NCBI GenBank assembly: GCA_003021235.1
Contig: PXQR01000133.1
Span: 1 to 42,482 of the forward strand
Source: Halobacteriales archaeon QH_6_64_20
GTDB lineage: Archaea > Halobacteriota > Halobacteria > Halobacteriales > Halococcaceae
DNA length: 42,482 nucleotides
Direction of reading: 5' to 3'
Part shown: positions 1 to 7,983 of the stretch, piece after piece
Position numbering within the stretch: position 1 is the first letter of the stretch
Layout: each line of letters opens with the position of its first letter
The notes under the pieces: generated by a model
Told to the model about the DNA's origin: nothing
Database searches by the model: none
The model's input: only the letters and a program-made list of their open reading frames with translations
Translations under genes and position numbers: made by a program

Positions 1-479
1 ACGGAATCCACCTCGACGTTGAACCCCGTGGGAATACACCCGGCCCCTTTCTCGACGCCTACGAGGGAGCGCTCGCGGACGTGCCCGAGATCGCGGCCGC
101 GGGCGAGTCGGTCGCCTCTCAAGGACTATCGCTCTCGGCGGCGGTCGGGTGGTGGTGGGCGTTGGCCGATCGAGCGCCCGAACGGACTCGCCGGATCGTC
201 GAGCACGACGCACTCGAGTACGTCGTCGTGATGGCCTACGGTGACACCACGCCGGAGATCAGGCGCTACCTCTCGATGGTCGTTGCGGACACGAGCGCGC
301 TCTACGTGCTCGCGGTCGAACCCCGAACGGTCGCCGACAGTGCTAAGATACCCGCGCGCTCTGAGACAGGGCGATTACCGAAGGTCGAGCGCACAGTCGC
401 CGCGGTCGAACGGGATCCACCGTCGCCCGGCTATCTCGGAGTCGCGCTCCACCATTACGGATCGTTGTTGAATCGGTGA
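1..479 (+). CDS. TIM-barrel-like (possible glycoside hydrolase-type) protein, 3' end only
   Basis: This is the C-terminal part of a gene that begins before the window; the reading frame is open from base 3 and ends in TGA at 477-479. About 158 residues are visible. They open with GIHLDVEP and later have YVVVMAYGD. A buried strand ending in an acidic D-x-E and a later hydrophobic strand ending in M-x-Y resemble the catalytic and late strands of TIM-barrel glycosidases such as GH18, but I cannot assign a family. The C-terminus SPGYLGVALHHYGSL is found again in a damaged copy at 1566-1873. Its nearest intact functional neighbours are a polysaccharide synthase operon on the other strand, so a role in polysaccharide processing is possible. 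That role is inferred from context and weak motif similarity only. Confidence 0.6.
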   Translation, partial: GIHLDVEPRGNTPGPFLDAYEGALADVPEIAAAGESVASQGLSLSAAVGWWWALADRAPERTRRIVEHDALEYVVVMAYGDTTPEIRRYLSMVVADTSALYVLAVEPRTVADSAKIPARSETGRLPKVERTVAAVERDPPSPGYLGVALHHYGSLLNR

Positions 480-725
480 CTCGTGCGATCGACGGACGGT
501 TCGGTGTCTTCGATGCAGAGTCCGAGATAGCATCTCGAATCGAGTGTTGCTATCTGTTTCTCCCTGACCCTCCCGTTCTGGCCCAAGGGGAGACCAATTC
601 GAACTCTGCAAAATTTATCGCCTCCGGTGACTCCCTGCGAGGAAATTCTTGTCTATACACTCTACCTGGAAGCCCTCATAATGATTCATTAAGACTAAGC
701 ACTCGCACTTCTATTATTCTCGTAG

Positions 726-1370
726 ATGAGCCTTAGATATGAGCGGACTAGTACTGTGACGATTGCGATCGGAATCGCTCTCGCAGTTCTCGCCGCCGCA
801 GTCGCGTTGGGAGCTGGCGGGATGGCTAACGACCTTCCTCAAACACTGGATTCGGGAACGGCAGGAATAGAAGAGGGAGCAGGAGGCGGACAGTCGTCTA
901 TGCCGGAGGCACCCGCTGCTGCGAACCATTCATCAGATGCGTCAATGCGAGATGAAGCAGTGACGAAGTCATGTAGTTCAACCGCGGCTGCTGTCGCGAA
1001 CGATAGTGACACTACCGAGTCTACTCCAGCAGCCAAGCGAGACGCTGACCTGATTGATATCGACGGCGATAACAATGAAGTCTCAGTTGCCGTCGGCAAC
1101 ATTAACAGTACCGGGAACCCAGTCGGCGGCGTTGGGGACACCGATATCGTCGATGTCGATGGCGACAATAACAACGTTTCAGTCAGATTTGGAGATGTAG
1201 ACATTGATCAGGACACGGCTGAGGGAGAACCTCACTCCCATGCCAGTTCAGACGAAGAACTAAACGCAACCATGACGAACAGCACGAACGTGAGCACGAG
1301 GACGAATGTGAGTGCTGGGAGTACCGTGAGCATTAGCGCTGATATTGCCTCCGAAAATCATCCTATGTGA
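726..1370 (+). CDS. Secreted or membrane-anchored acidic repeat protein of unknown function
   Basis: The 214-residue product starts with a basic stretch and one hydrophobic segment at about residues 9-31, which would act as signal peptide or anchor. The rest is low-complexity, rich in Asp, Asn, Ser and Thr. Two imperfect copies of a motif, LIDIDGDNNEVSVAVGNI at about 109-126 and IVDVDGDNNNVSVRFGDV at about 141-158, alternate acidic and beta-prone residues. Many N-x-S/T sequons (for example near 67, 92, 127, 180, 185, 188 and 194) suggest an N-glycosylated surface protein. The D-x-D-G-D-N-N pattern resembles calcium-binding loops, but this is only a resemblance. The gene lies between an intact gene end and its decayed duplicate. 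I do not recognise a family. The ATG at 726 is the first in frame; no clear ribosome site was seen. Confidence 0.6.
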   Translation: MSLRYERTSTVTIAIGIALAVLAAAVALGAGGMANDLPQTLDSGTAGIEEGAGGGQSSMPEAPAAANHSSDASMRDEAVTKSCSSTAAAVANDSDTTESTPAAKRDADLIDIDGDNNEVSVAVGNINSTGNPVGGVGDTDIVDVDGDNNNVSVRFGDVDIDQDTAEGEPHSHASSDEELNATMTNSTNVSTRTNVSAGSTVSISADIASENHPM

Positions 1371-1494
1371 TCCGTTCTGATCGAAGGAACCGCTGCGTCG
1401 CCTCCAGCGACGTAGCTGTTGATGACGATTTCGGGTATAAATTTCTATTCGTCACGACTTTATTGAATTCACAAAAGGCTACGGAATTCATTGT

Positions 1495-1562
1495 TTAATG
1501 GTTTGTTCGACGTTGTAGACGGCAGCGGCGAGAGTGATTTCTCGGGAACTGACGGTACCATA
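1495..1562 (-). mobile_element. Possible transposase C-terminal remnant
   Basis: Read on the minus strand, this stretch encodes REITLAAAVYNVEQTIKQ followed by a stop. A C-terminal 'RE-I-L-AAVYN-E' pattern is reminiscent of haloarchaeal IS5-type transposase ends, but the piece is too short for a firm call. It abuts the start of homology of the decayed duplicate at 1566, so an old insertion at this junction is plausible. Confidence 0.25.
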
Positions 1563-1565
1563 CCC

Positions 1566-1873
1566 GCGCCCGAACGGACCCGCCGGCTCGTCGAGCACGA
1601 CGCGTTCGAGTACGTCGTCGTGATGGCCCACGGTGACACCATGCCGGAGATCAGGCGTCGGCTCGCAAGGGTCGTCAAGGACACCGGCACGCTCTACGCG
1701 CTCGCGATCCAACCCTTACATAACCACTGGCGGTGCTGGGGTAACCCATGCACTCCGCTATGGGAGGACTATCGAACACCGAACAGACAGCCGCCGCGAT
1801 CGAACGAACCCCGCCCTCGCCTGGTTACCTCGGGGTCGCACTCCACCACTACGGGTCGCTGCCGAACCGGTGA
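1566..1873 (+). pseudogene. Decayed partial copy of the TIM-barrel-like gene at 1-479
   Basis: Translation from about 1566 gives APERTRRLVEHDAFEYVVV and MAHGDTMPEIRRRL, which closely match residues encoded at about 173-290 of the first gene. The homology is also clear at the DNA level. Near 1715-1760 the reading frame is lost. It resumes in another frame from the ATG at 1760 as TEQTAAAIERTPPSPGYLGV and ALHHYGSLPNR, ending at TGA 1871-1873, matching the C-terminus of the first gene. The N-terminal part, including the GIHLDVEP strand, is absent. The copy is therefore truncated and frameshifted and should be non-functional. Confidence 0.8.
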
Positions 1874-1974
1874 CCCCCACGACCGACGACCGACCCGTCG
1901 GTTGTTAGATCGATCGGACCCGGCTGCAGGAGTCTGGATGACTACCAAGGAGTTAATGACCTTTTATCGGTGGT

Positions 1975-3402
1975 TTAGTCAGTATCCTCGGAGCCAACGA
2001 AGCGCTGTCGATCCATCTCGCCCCACGATCGATCGCCCCGACAGTACTCGAAGAGCGCGCGCCACGCGATCAGTGCTTTCCACTGCCGATAGCCGACGTT
2101 CTCGAGAACGCCGTGGCCCATCAGAACGAGGACGTCGGCGGGATTGTCGTACCGGCGAAAACTATACACCTCACTCAAGATGCCAAACCACGAGAAGAGG
2201 ATTCCTACCCCACTCGTCACAGTCAGAAAGAGAACGAACAAGGTCGGCTCGACGATCCCGAGAGCGATCGACAGCGGGACGAGCACGTATCCGACTCCCT
2301 CGACGAGGGGGCCTAGCCCTTCCGTCAGCGCGTAGGCGGGCATCACGAACAGTCCGATGCGCCCGTAGCGTGGATTGCCGACCATGCCGCGCTCACGTAT
2401 TAATGTATCAACCAGACCGCGATACCAGCGCCGCCGCTGCCGGCCCAGCGTCGGCCAGTCGTTCGGCACTTGCGTCCAGACGACCGGCTCGGGGACGAAC
2501 TCGACGCGGTAGTCGCGGCCCTTTTCAGTTAGAAAGCGGTGCAACCGGACGACGAGATCGAAGTCCTCGGTGACCGAATCGGGGTTGTACCCGCCGATCT
2601 CGCGGACGAGATCGGTTCGAAAGAGCCCGAACGCGCCGGAAATGATGAGAAGGCCTTGTAACCGGCTATAACCCAGGCGACCGGCGTAAAACGCCCGAAG
2701 GTACTCCATCTCTTGGAGACCGGAGATGAACGAATCGGAGGTCTCGACCGCGTTCACTTGACCATACTCGACGTCACAACCGTTGGCGGCGCGAACGGAA
2801 CCTCCCGTAGCAACCATCTCGTCCGGTCGTCTGAGAAACGGTTCGATGGCTCCGAGCAGCCCGTCACGGTCGATAAGCGAGTCCGCATCGAGCGCACAGA
2901 AAAGCGACGCGTCGGTAAACCAAATCCCGGCGTTCAGCGCGTCGCCTTTCCCCCCGTTGTCCTTGTCGATGACGATCAGTTCGTCTATGATCGCCGACCG
3001 ATAGATTCCCTGGACCGGTGCGGAATCGATATCGAGGGGCAGTTCGGCGTCGATTTCCCGGAGATCGAACGCGTCAACGAGTCGTTCGAGGGTCGCGTCG
3101 GTCGAACCGTCGTTGACGACGACGAGTTCCTTCGCCCCGTATTTCAGGTCAGTGAGTGCCTGGACGCTATCGACGATCGTCGGTGCTTCGTTGTACGCCG
3201 GGACGATAACAGCGACTGTCGGGAAGGAGGGACTCCCGAAGCGATTGAACGCGGCCGTCCAGCGACTCTCGCGAACGCGGTGGCGCAGTTCCAGTAGTCC
3301 GGAGACATAGACCAGAACGTAAACGATATTCACGAGTACATAGAACACCAGAATGAGCCAACTCGCTGTTGTGAGTAAAACGACGAGGACGTCGCGGATC
3401 AT
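1975..3402 (-). CDS. Processive family 2 glycosyltransferase (exopolysaccharide synthase type)
   Basis: A 475-residue membrane glycosyltransferase that probably polymerises and exports a sugar chain from nucleotide-sugar donors. An N-terminal membrane segment (about 5-36) is followed by a GT-A domain starting at PTVAVIVPAYNEAP. It has the nucleotide-binding Asp at VVNDGS (98), DAD at 172-174, TED at 278-280 and QRRRW at 322-326. The last motif marks processive GT2 enzymes such as the PgaC/IcaA, hyaluronan and cellulose synthase group. C-terminal membrane helices lie at about 350-410. The ATG at 3402 overlaps the upstream HEAT gene stop by four bases (ATGA), indicating translational coupling. 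A longer in-frame extension into the HEAT gene was rejected because it is Arg/Ser-rich and lies inside that gene. The product sugar is unknown, and no deacetylase gene is visible. Confidence 0.9.
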   Translation of the reverse strand: MIRDVLVVLLTTASWLILVFYVLVNIVYVLVYVSGLLELRHRVRESRWTAAFNRFGSPSFPTVAVIVPAYNEAPTIVDSVQALTDLKYGAKELVVVNDGSTDATLERLVDAFDLREIDAELPLDIDSAPVQGIYRSAIIDELIVIDKDNGGKGDALNAGIWFTDASLFCALDADSLIDRDGLLGAIEPFLRRPDEMVATGGSVRAANGCDVEYGQVNAVETSDSFISGLQEMEYLRAFYAGRLGYSRLQGLLIISGAFGLFRTDLVREIGGYNPDSVTEDFDLVVRLHRFLTEKGRDYRVEFVPEPVVWTQVPNDWPTLGRQRRRWYRGLVDTLIRERGMVGNPRYGRIGLFVMPAYALTEGLGPLVEGVGYVLVPLSIALGIVEPTLFVLFLTVTSGVGILFSWFGILSEVYSFRRYDNPADVLVLMGHGVLENVGYRQWKALIAWRALFEYCRGDRSWGEMDRQRFVGSEDTD

Positions 3403-4478
3403 CCGGTTCGTGGCTGATCGGCTACTACCCAGTCGAGACACTGGCGTAGCCGCGGAGGGAGGTCTCGATCGTCGGCTTGGAGTCGTTCGGTCAGTTCGTC
3501 GGCGACGATCAACAGCGCCCGGTCGTCCGATTCGGCTGCTGCTGTATTCACAATAGTCCGCACGTCGTCCGCGTCGCCCCACTCCGAAAGGTGCCGGTAC
3601 GTAGCCCTGCGTACCCGTGGATCAGGATCAGCCACCAGCCACACGATGTCTAAGCGCGACTGGATGTCAGGGTGCCAGGCGTACGTTCCGAGAGCACCGA
3701 TCGCCGCTGCACGAACCGTCGGCGTCTCGTGTGAGAGACACGAGAACACCCATTCGAGCGGCGCGTCGGTGTCGGCCGGATCGCAGTACTGCAACGTCTC
3801 GAGCGCCTGAGCAAGCACCGCGTCGGACCAGTCCGTCCACTGAGACGTGCCCGTTTCGAGCAACGCTGTCGGGTCGGTCTCGTTGAGCCGATAGAGCGTA
3901 TCGCGCCCGAATAGCGGGAGCGGATCGTCCGTCCGCAGCAATAACCGCGTGCCAACAGCGCTCGCGTCGGGCACGTCGTGCTCGTAAAACACCCTGGCTA
4001 CCGCCGCGCGCTCGTCCGGATCGCTCGAGCAACGCTTGCGAAGCCGATCGATATTGATCGGATAGTCGAGCAATGCGAGCCAGGACAGCGCTTCGAGCCG
4101 TCGAATGCGATCGCCTACGTCAAAGGGCTGTTCGGCCCGCCGGCCGAGTTCGAGCTGTTTCGCGAGCGCACGGACTTGATCCCTATCGGTCCCAGTGAAC
4201 GATCGTAGCAGACGGTCTACCTCGGATTCGAGCACCCGCCGTTCGGTCGGCGAGCACTCCGCGAGCCACGCCGTCCAGTCGGGATCGTGACGCGCGAGCC
4301 GTTCGAACAGGGCCGGCTGGATACGTTCGGTAGCTGCTTCCCGACGCCGGTCGGCGATCGACCCTCGAACGGAGCGACCGATCGTTGCCCCGGCAGTCAC
4401 GACGAGCGCCACGAGCAGCCCGAGAGCGATCCACAGGAGCGCGGCGCGCAGCACTCCCGCCGGTACCGGTGAGGTCAT
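3399..4478 (-). CDS. Membrane-anchored HEAT-repeat-like protein
   Basis: A 359-residue protein with one N-terminal transmembrane helix (about 9-33) followed by a cytoplasmic helical domain. The C-terminal half shows HEAT-type helices, for example TPTVRAAAIGALGTYAW and DPDPRVRRATYRHLSEWG, which usually form protein-protein interaction solenoids. It lies between a single-domain response regulator (stop four bases upstream of the chosen ATG) and the glycosyltransferase (four-base overlap). This suggests it links the phosphorylated receiver to the synthase at the membrane; that is an inference. An alternative ATG at 4508 would overlap the response regulator end by 26 bases and is less likely. Confidence 0.82.
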   Translation of the reverse strand: MTSPVPAGVLRAALLWIALGLLVALVVTAGATIGRSVRGSIADRRREAATERIQPALFERLARHDPDWTAWLAECSPTERRVLESEVDRLLRSFTGTDRDQVRALAKQLELGRRAEQPFDVGDRIRRLEALSWLALLDYPINIDRLRKRCSSDPDERAAVARVFYEHDVPDASAVGTRLLLRTDDPLPLFGRDTLYRLNETDPTALLETGTSQWTDWSDAVLAQALETLQYCDPADTDAPLEWVFSCLSHETPTVRAAAIGALGTYAWHPDIQSRLDIVWLVADPDPRVRRATYRHLSEWGDADDVRTIVNTAAAESDDRALLIVADELTERLQADDRDLPPRLRQCLDWVVADQPRTG

Positions 4479-4482
4479 TAGC

Positions 4483-4863
4483 TCAGAGGTGCCGGTCGAG
4501 GCGGGCAATGAGTTCCCGCGGGCTGAAGGGTTTCGTGACGTACTCGGTCACGCCGGCATCTAAGGCGCGAACAGTATCCTCCTCTTGATCACGCGAAGTA
4601 AGCATGACGACCGGTATCGACAACTCGTGTGTCTCCCTGATCTCCCGGAGCGCACGGAACCCATCGACACGCGGCATCATGACGTCGAGAATCACGAGAT
4701 CCGGCAGCTCGGTGTTCTCGTCGGTCAGGACATCGAGACACTCCCTCCCGTCTTCGACCGCGGTGATCTCGTAGCCTTCTTGACGGAACTTGGCTTCGAG
4801 CATCAGTCTGATTTCGGCCTGATCGTCGGCGAGCAGAACGCGAGTTTGATCGGTGGATGCCAT
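4483..4863 (-). CDS. Single-domain (CheY-like) response regulator
   Basis: The 126-residue protein is a receiver domain only, with no output domain. The acidic pair DD is at 13-14, the phosphoacceptor Asp60 lies in LVILDVMMP, the switch Thr89 in VVMLTS, and the conserved Lys111 in YVTKPF. All catalytic residues are intact, so it should be phosphorylated by a histidine kinase. The LOV kinase encoded 134 bases upstream on the same strand is the obvious candidate. It is the first gene of a tightly spaced trio with the HEAT protein and glycosyltransferase, so its output is probably a protein contact and not DNA binding. Confidence 0.93.
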   Translation of the reverse strand: MASTDQTRVLLADDQAEIRLMLEAKFRQEGYEITAVEDGRECLDVLTDENTELPDLVILDVMMPRVDGFRALREIRETHELSIPVVMLTSRDQEEDTVRALDAGVTEYVTKPFSPRELIARLDRHL

Positions 4864-4891
4864 AAACGTATAATATAATCACGACTGCCGA

Positions 4892-4904
4892 CGTATATAA
4901 ATTC
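4892..4904 (-). promoter_or_regulatory. TATA box for the response regulator-HEAT-glycosyltransferase operon
   Basis: On the minus strand this reads AATTTATATACGT, about 35 bases before the ATG at 4863. That spacing predicts a very short leader. A second AT-rich element (GATTATATTATACG) lies between it and the start. It gives the operon a promoter separate from the kinase gene. Confidence 0.55.
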
Positions 4905-4997
4905 GCGTTGTCGGGTAGATAGGACCGACTAGGCTCGGGATCCCGGTAGCTCGGTCCGTGCTCGGTGGGGCGGGTGCGCGATGAGACGGATAACCGA

Positions 4998-6764
4998 TCA
5001 GGAGGGTCCGGGCGTCGCGAATTCGAACCGTGCGCCGCCCTCGTCGCTTTCGGTGACCCGCGTCTCCCAGTCGTGAGCGTCGGCGATCTGTGTGACGATC
5101 GCCAGCCCGAACCCGGTTCCCTCATCGGCAGTCGTGTAGTCCGTCTCGAACACCTCCTCACGATCGTCGGGAGGAATTCCTAATCCGTCGTCCGCGACGT
5201 AAAACCCGCTATCGTCAAGGGGACCCACGCGGACGCTCACGTCCTCGCCGCCGTGTTCGATCGCGTTCCGAAAGAGGTTCTCGAAGAGTTCACAGAGACG
5301 TCCCTCGGAGGCCGTGATCCTCGTCACACCCTCAAATTCGAGCGTGGCGTCGCCGGTCTCGACGAGACTCCAGGCTCGCCCGGCCACTGCCGCGAGCAAG
5401 CACTCGTCGGCTTCGATCACTGTCCGGCCCTCCTGTGCCAGCGTGAGGATGTCCTCGATCAGCTGGTTCATGCGATCGTGCGCCCCGGCGATCGCCTCGA
5501 AGTGCTCGTCGTCACCGGTCTCACGGCCCATTTCGAGACGACCTCGAGCGACGCTCAGCGGGTTTCGGAGATCGTGGGCGACGATACTAGCGAACTCGTC
5601 GAGACGCTGGTTCTGTCGTTTTAGCTCCCGCTTCCGGTTCACCCGCTCGGTGACGTCCCGCTGGAAGCCGACGTAGCGCTCGCCCCTCCCATCGCCGAGG
5701 CTGATGGGCGCTATCAACAACTCGTTCCAGAAGGCCGTCCCGTCCTTGCGATAGTTGCGGAGTTCAGTCGTTACGGGTTCTTTGGCCTCGATCCCCTCTC
5801 GGAGTCGTGCAACCGGCTCCGGATCGGTCTCCTCCCCTTGAAGCAATCGACAGTTGCGTCCGAGGACTTCCTCTTCCGTGTAGCCGGTTTGCGCGCAGAA
5901 ATGCTCGTTGACGAAGACGAGCGGGTTATCCTCCTGCGCCGGGTCCGTCATGGTAATCCCAATGGGTGCGTTGTCCAGCGCAGCGGTTTTCCACTCCAGT
6001 TCGTCCTCGCGTCGTTCGCGTTCAGTAACATCGGTCGATAGGCCGACGACCCCGACGACGTCGCCGTCCTCGTCCCGGAGTGGCTGATACCACGACCGAA
6101 ACACGGTATCGCCGACCTCGACGACCTCCTCGACGAGTTCGCCGTCGAACGCGCGCTCGCAATGCTCGATGATTTCGGGGAAGTCTCCGAACACCTCGTG
6201 CACCGATCGTCCGACGACTTCGCCGGGTTCGAGCCCGATCGTTTCGAGCGCTTTCCCCCGTGATCGCGTGAACCGTCCCTCTTCGTCGAGCGTATAGAGC
6301 ACGAGAGGTAAACTGTCGAGGATCGTTCGCACTACCTGATCCGTCTCGATCAACTCCCGCTCGGCGCGATATTCCTCGACGGCGTTGTCGATGCGATTGG
6401 CCAGCACCGTGTACTGGTCGGTGCCCGTCCCTTTGTTCAGATACTCGGTGACGCCGGCGGAGATGGCCTCGCTCGCGATCTCCTCGCTGCCTCGCCCGGT
6501 GAAAAGGATAAACGGGAGATCGGGATACTCCTCGCGGACGGCTTCGAGAAAGTCCAGGCCATCCATCCCTGGCATGTCGTAGTCGCTGACGATACAGTCG
6601 ACATCCTCCCTGGCGAGACGGTCGAGACCTTCGGTAGCGCTCGTTGCCGTACAGACGTCGAACGCCTCGCGCTCGCGTTCGAGATGCATCGCCGCAAGGT
6701 CGGCGAAGTCCGGCTCGCTATCGGCGTGGAGCACGCGAACCGACTCGTGGTGAGCTACGCTCAT
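4998..6764 (-). CDS. Receiver-PAS-LOV-type sensor histidine kinase
   Basis: A 588-residue soluble kinase with no membrane helix. The order is: receiver domain (about 8-125; Asp61 in IVSDYDMPG, Lys111), PAS (about 140-250), a second PAS of LOV type (about 262-374), HisKA with His397 in VAHDLRNPL, and HATPase with N500 in FRNAIEH and glycine boxes DDGLGI and GTGFGLAI. The second PAS contains LGRNCRLLQG with Cys305 at the photoadduct position. It also contains NYRKDG, FWN and GFQ, giving the flavin contacts Asn337, Asn347 and Gln368 of known LOV domains. This predicts FMN binding and blue-light sensing. The receiver lacks part of the usual acidic pair (HADSEPD). The start ATG is the first of the receiver domain. 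The downstream lone receiver is a likely phosphotransfer partner. Confidence 0.92.
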   Translation of the reverse strand: MSVAHHESVRVLHADSEPDFADLAAMHLEREREAFDVCTATSATEGLDRLAREDVDCIVSDYDMPGMDGLDFLEAVREEYPDLPFILFTGRGSEEIASEAISAGVTEYLNKGTGTDQYTVLANRIDNAVEEYRAERELIETDQVVRTILDSLPLVLYTLDEEGRFTRSRGKALETIGLEPGEVVGRSVHEVFGDFPEIIEHCERAFDGELVEEVVEVGDTVFRSWYQPLRDEDGDVVGVVGLSTDVTERERREDELEWKTAALDNAPIGITMTDPAQEDNPLVFVNEHFCAQTGYTEEEVLGRNCRLLQGEETDPEPVARLREGIEAKEPVTTELRNYRKDGTAFWNELLIAPISLGDGRGERYVGFQRDVTERVNRKRELKRQNQRLDEFASIVAHDLRNPLSVARGRLEMGRETGDDEHFEAIAGAHDRMNQLIEDILTLAQEGRTVIEADECLLAAVAGRAWSLVETGDATLEFEGVTRITASEGRLCELFENLFRNAIEHGGEDVSVRVGPLDDSGFYVADDGLGIPPDDREEVFETDYTTADEGTGFGLAIVTQIADAHDWETRVTESDEGGARFEFATPGPS

Positions 6765-6985
6765 TGACAGTTGCTTTCCCGTGGTCGCTGCCTGGGACCT
6801 CCTTCGTTCTCACTTGCTCGGGCGACAGTGCTGAGTAGAGCGATCGTCATCGTTTGCACTATATTGTACTGTTACTATTGATATATCTATGGCGGATTTT
6901 ATACGGCGCTCCGAACCGATATGACCGTCGAGTTGGCCGCGACCTTCCCGATGCCGGCCGTTGGCGTTGTACGTTAGCCGACCGA

Positions 6986-7846
6986 TCAGGCGATCGTCGC
7001 GCTCAGGTACAGCGAGATCACGATCACGAACCAGACGCCGTCTACCAGGTGCCAATACATCGAGACGGTCACGACGGAGGTATCGCGCTCGGGAGCGTAC
7101 TGGCCGACCCGGCCCCGAGCGAAGACGATCCCCAGGAGAACGACGCCGAAAGCGACGTGCAAGCCGTGTAGCGCGGTGAGCCCGAAGAAGGCGCTGCCGA
7201 AGATCCCGCTCGTCGCCGAAAAGCCCTCGACGAGGATCAACTCGTAGTACTCGTAGATCTGGCCGGCGACGAACAGCGCTCCGAGGAGGATCGTCGCGCC
7301 GAGCCACCGGGAGAAACGCTCCCGATTCCCGTTCGTGAGGCCGACGTGGGCAATATGAAGGGTGATCGAACTCACACCCAGTAAGAGCGTGTTGATCGGG
7401 AGCACCCAGCTCAGCAGTTCGGGGAGTTCGGTGGGCGGCCACGCGCCCGCCCTGATGAAGGCGTAGTAGACGAATCCAGCACTAAAGGTCGCGATGTCCG
7501 AGACGAGGAACAACACCATTGCGAACTCCATCGACCGCGAGCCGTGCTCCTGGGTCTCGCGGGACCAGTAATCGGCGACGAAGCCGTGATAGAGCCAGCC
7601 AAAGGCTCCGGCGAGCAGGCCAACCACCCCGCCGACGATCACGATCGGCCCCAGGAAGGCCGGTGCGATCGCGTTTGGACCGCGGCTGACCAGGAAGATG
7701 CCCACTCCTACGTATAGGATCGCCGCCCCGCCCGCGGCGACGACGGGCCACCAGCTCGCCTCGTCCAACGGTCGCGGGAAGTCCTCGCCCGCCGGGAGCC
7801 CGTACCCGCCGCCGTCCTCGATCACCGTCTCGCCCGAGTCGCCCAT
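6986..7846 (-). CDS. Heme-copper oxidase subunit III
   Basis: A 286-residue integral membrane protein matching subunit III of cytochrome c/quinol oxidases. It has about seven hydrophobic helices and the family features SMEFAMVLFLVSDIATFSAG, FFGLTALHGLHVAFG and YWHLVDGVWF. Subunit III supports stability and proton uptake of the respiratory oxidase and does not bind the catalytic metals. No subunit I or II gene is next to it, so it either serves an oxidase encoded elsewhere or belongs to a split operon. The ATG at 7846 was chosen over longer in-frame extensions because a TATA box lies about 27 bases upstream and the extension is Arg/Ser-rich. Confidence 0.88.
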   Translation of the reverse strand: MGDSGETVIEDGGGYGLPAGEDFPRPLDEASWWPVVAAGGAAILYVGVGIFLVSRGPNAIAPAFLGPIVIVGGVVGLLAGAFGWLYHGFVADYWSRETQEHGSRSMEFAMVLFLVSDIATFSAGFVYYAFIRAGAWPPTELPELLSWVLPINTLLLGVSSITLHIAHVGLTNGNRERFSRWLGATILLGALFVAGQIYEYYELILVEGFSATSGIFGSAFFGLTALHGLHVAFGVVLLGIVFARGRVGQYAPERDTSVVTVSMYWHLVDGVWFVIVISLYLSATIA

Positions 7847-7864
7847 ACAGTGAGGTACACGTCG

Positions 7865-7879
7865 GCGTATAAAAAATGC
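7865..7879 (-). promoter_or_regulatory. TATA box of oxidase subunit III gene
   Basis: The minus strand reads CATTTTTTATACGCC with its centre about 27 bases before the ATG at 7846. This is the spacing expected for a leaderless haloarchaeal transcript and supports that start. Confidence 0.6.
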
Positions 7880-7983
7880 GTCCGGCGGAAGCATGACCTC
7901 TCGATCGTGTCGCCTTCGAACCCGTCGGTGGCCGGAAAGTGCAGGACGGATACCTAACCGTCTCCGCCACGAACCGAACGCGT

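Noticed and set aside
3403..3582. N-terminal extension of the glycosyltransferase
   Set aside because: Lies entirely within the HEAT gene and is Arg/Ser-rich; the ATG at 3402 gives the ATGA overlap and a proper first helix.
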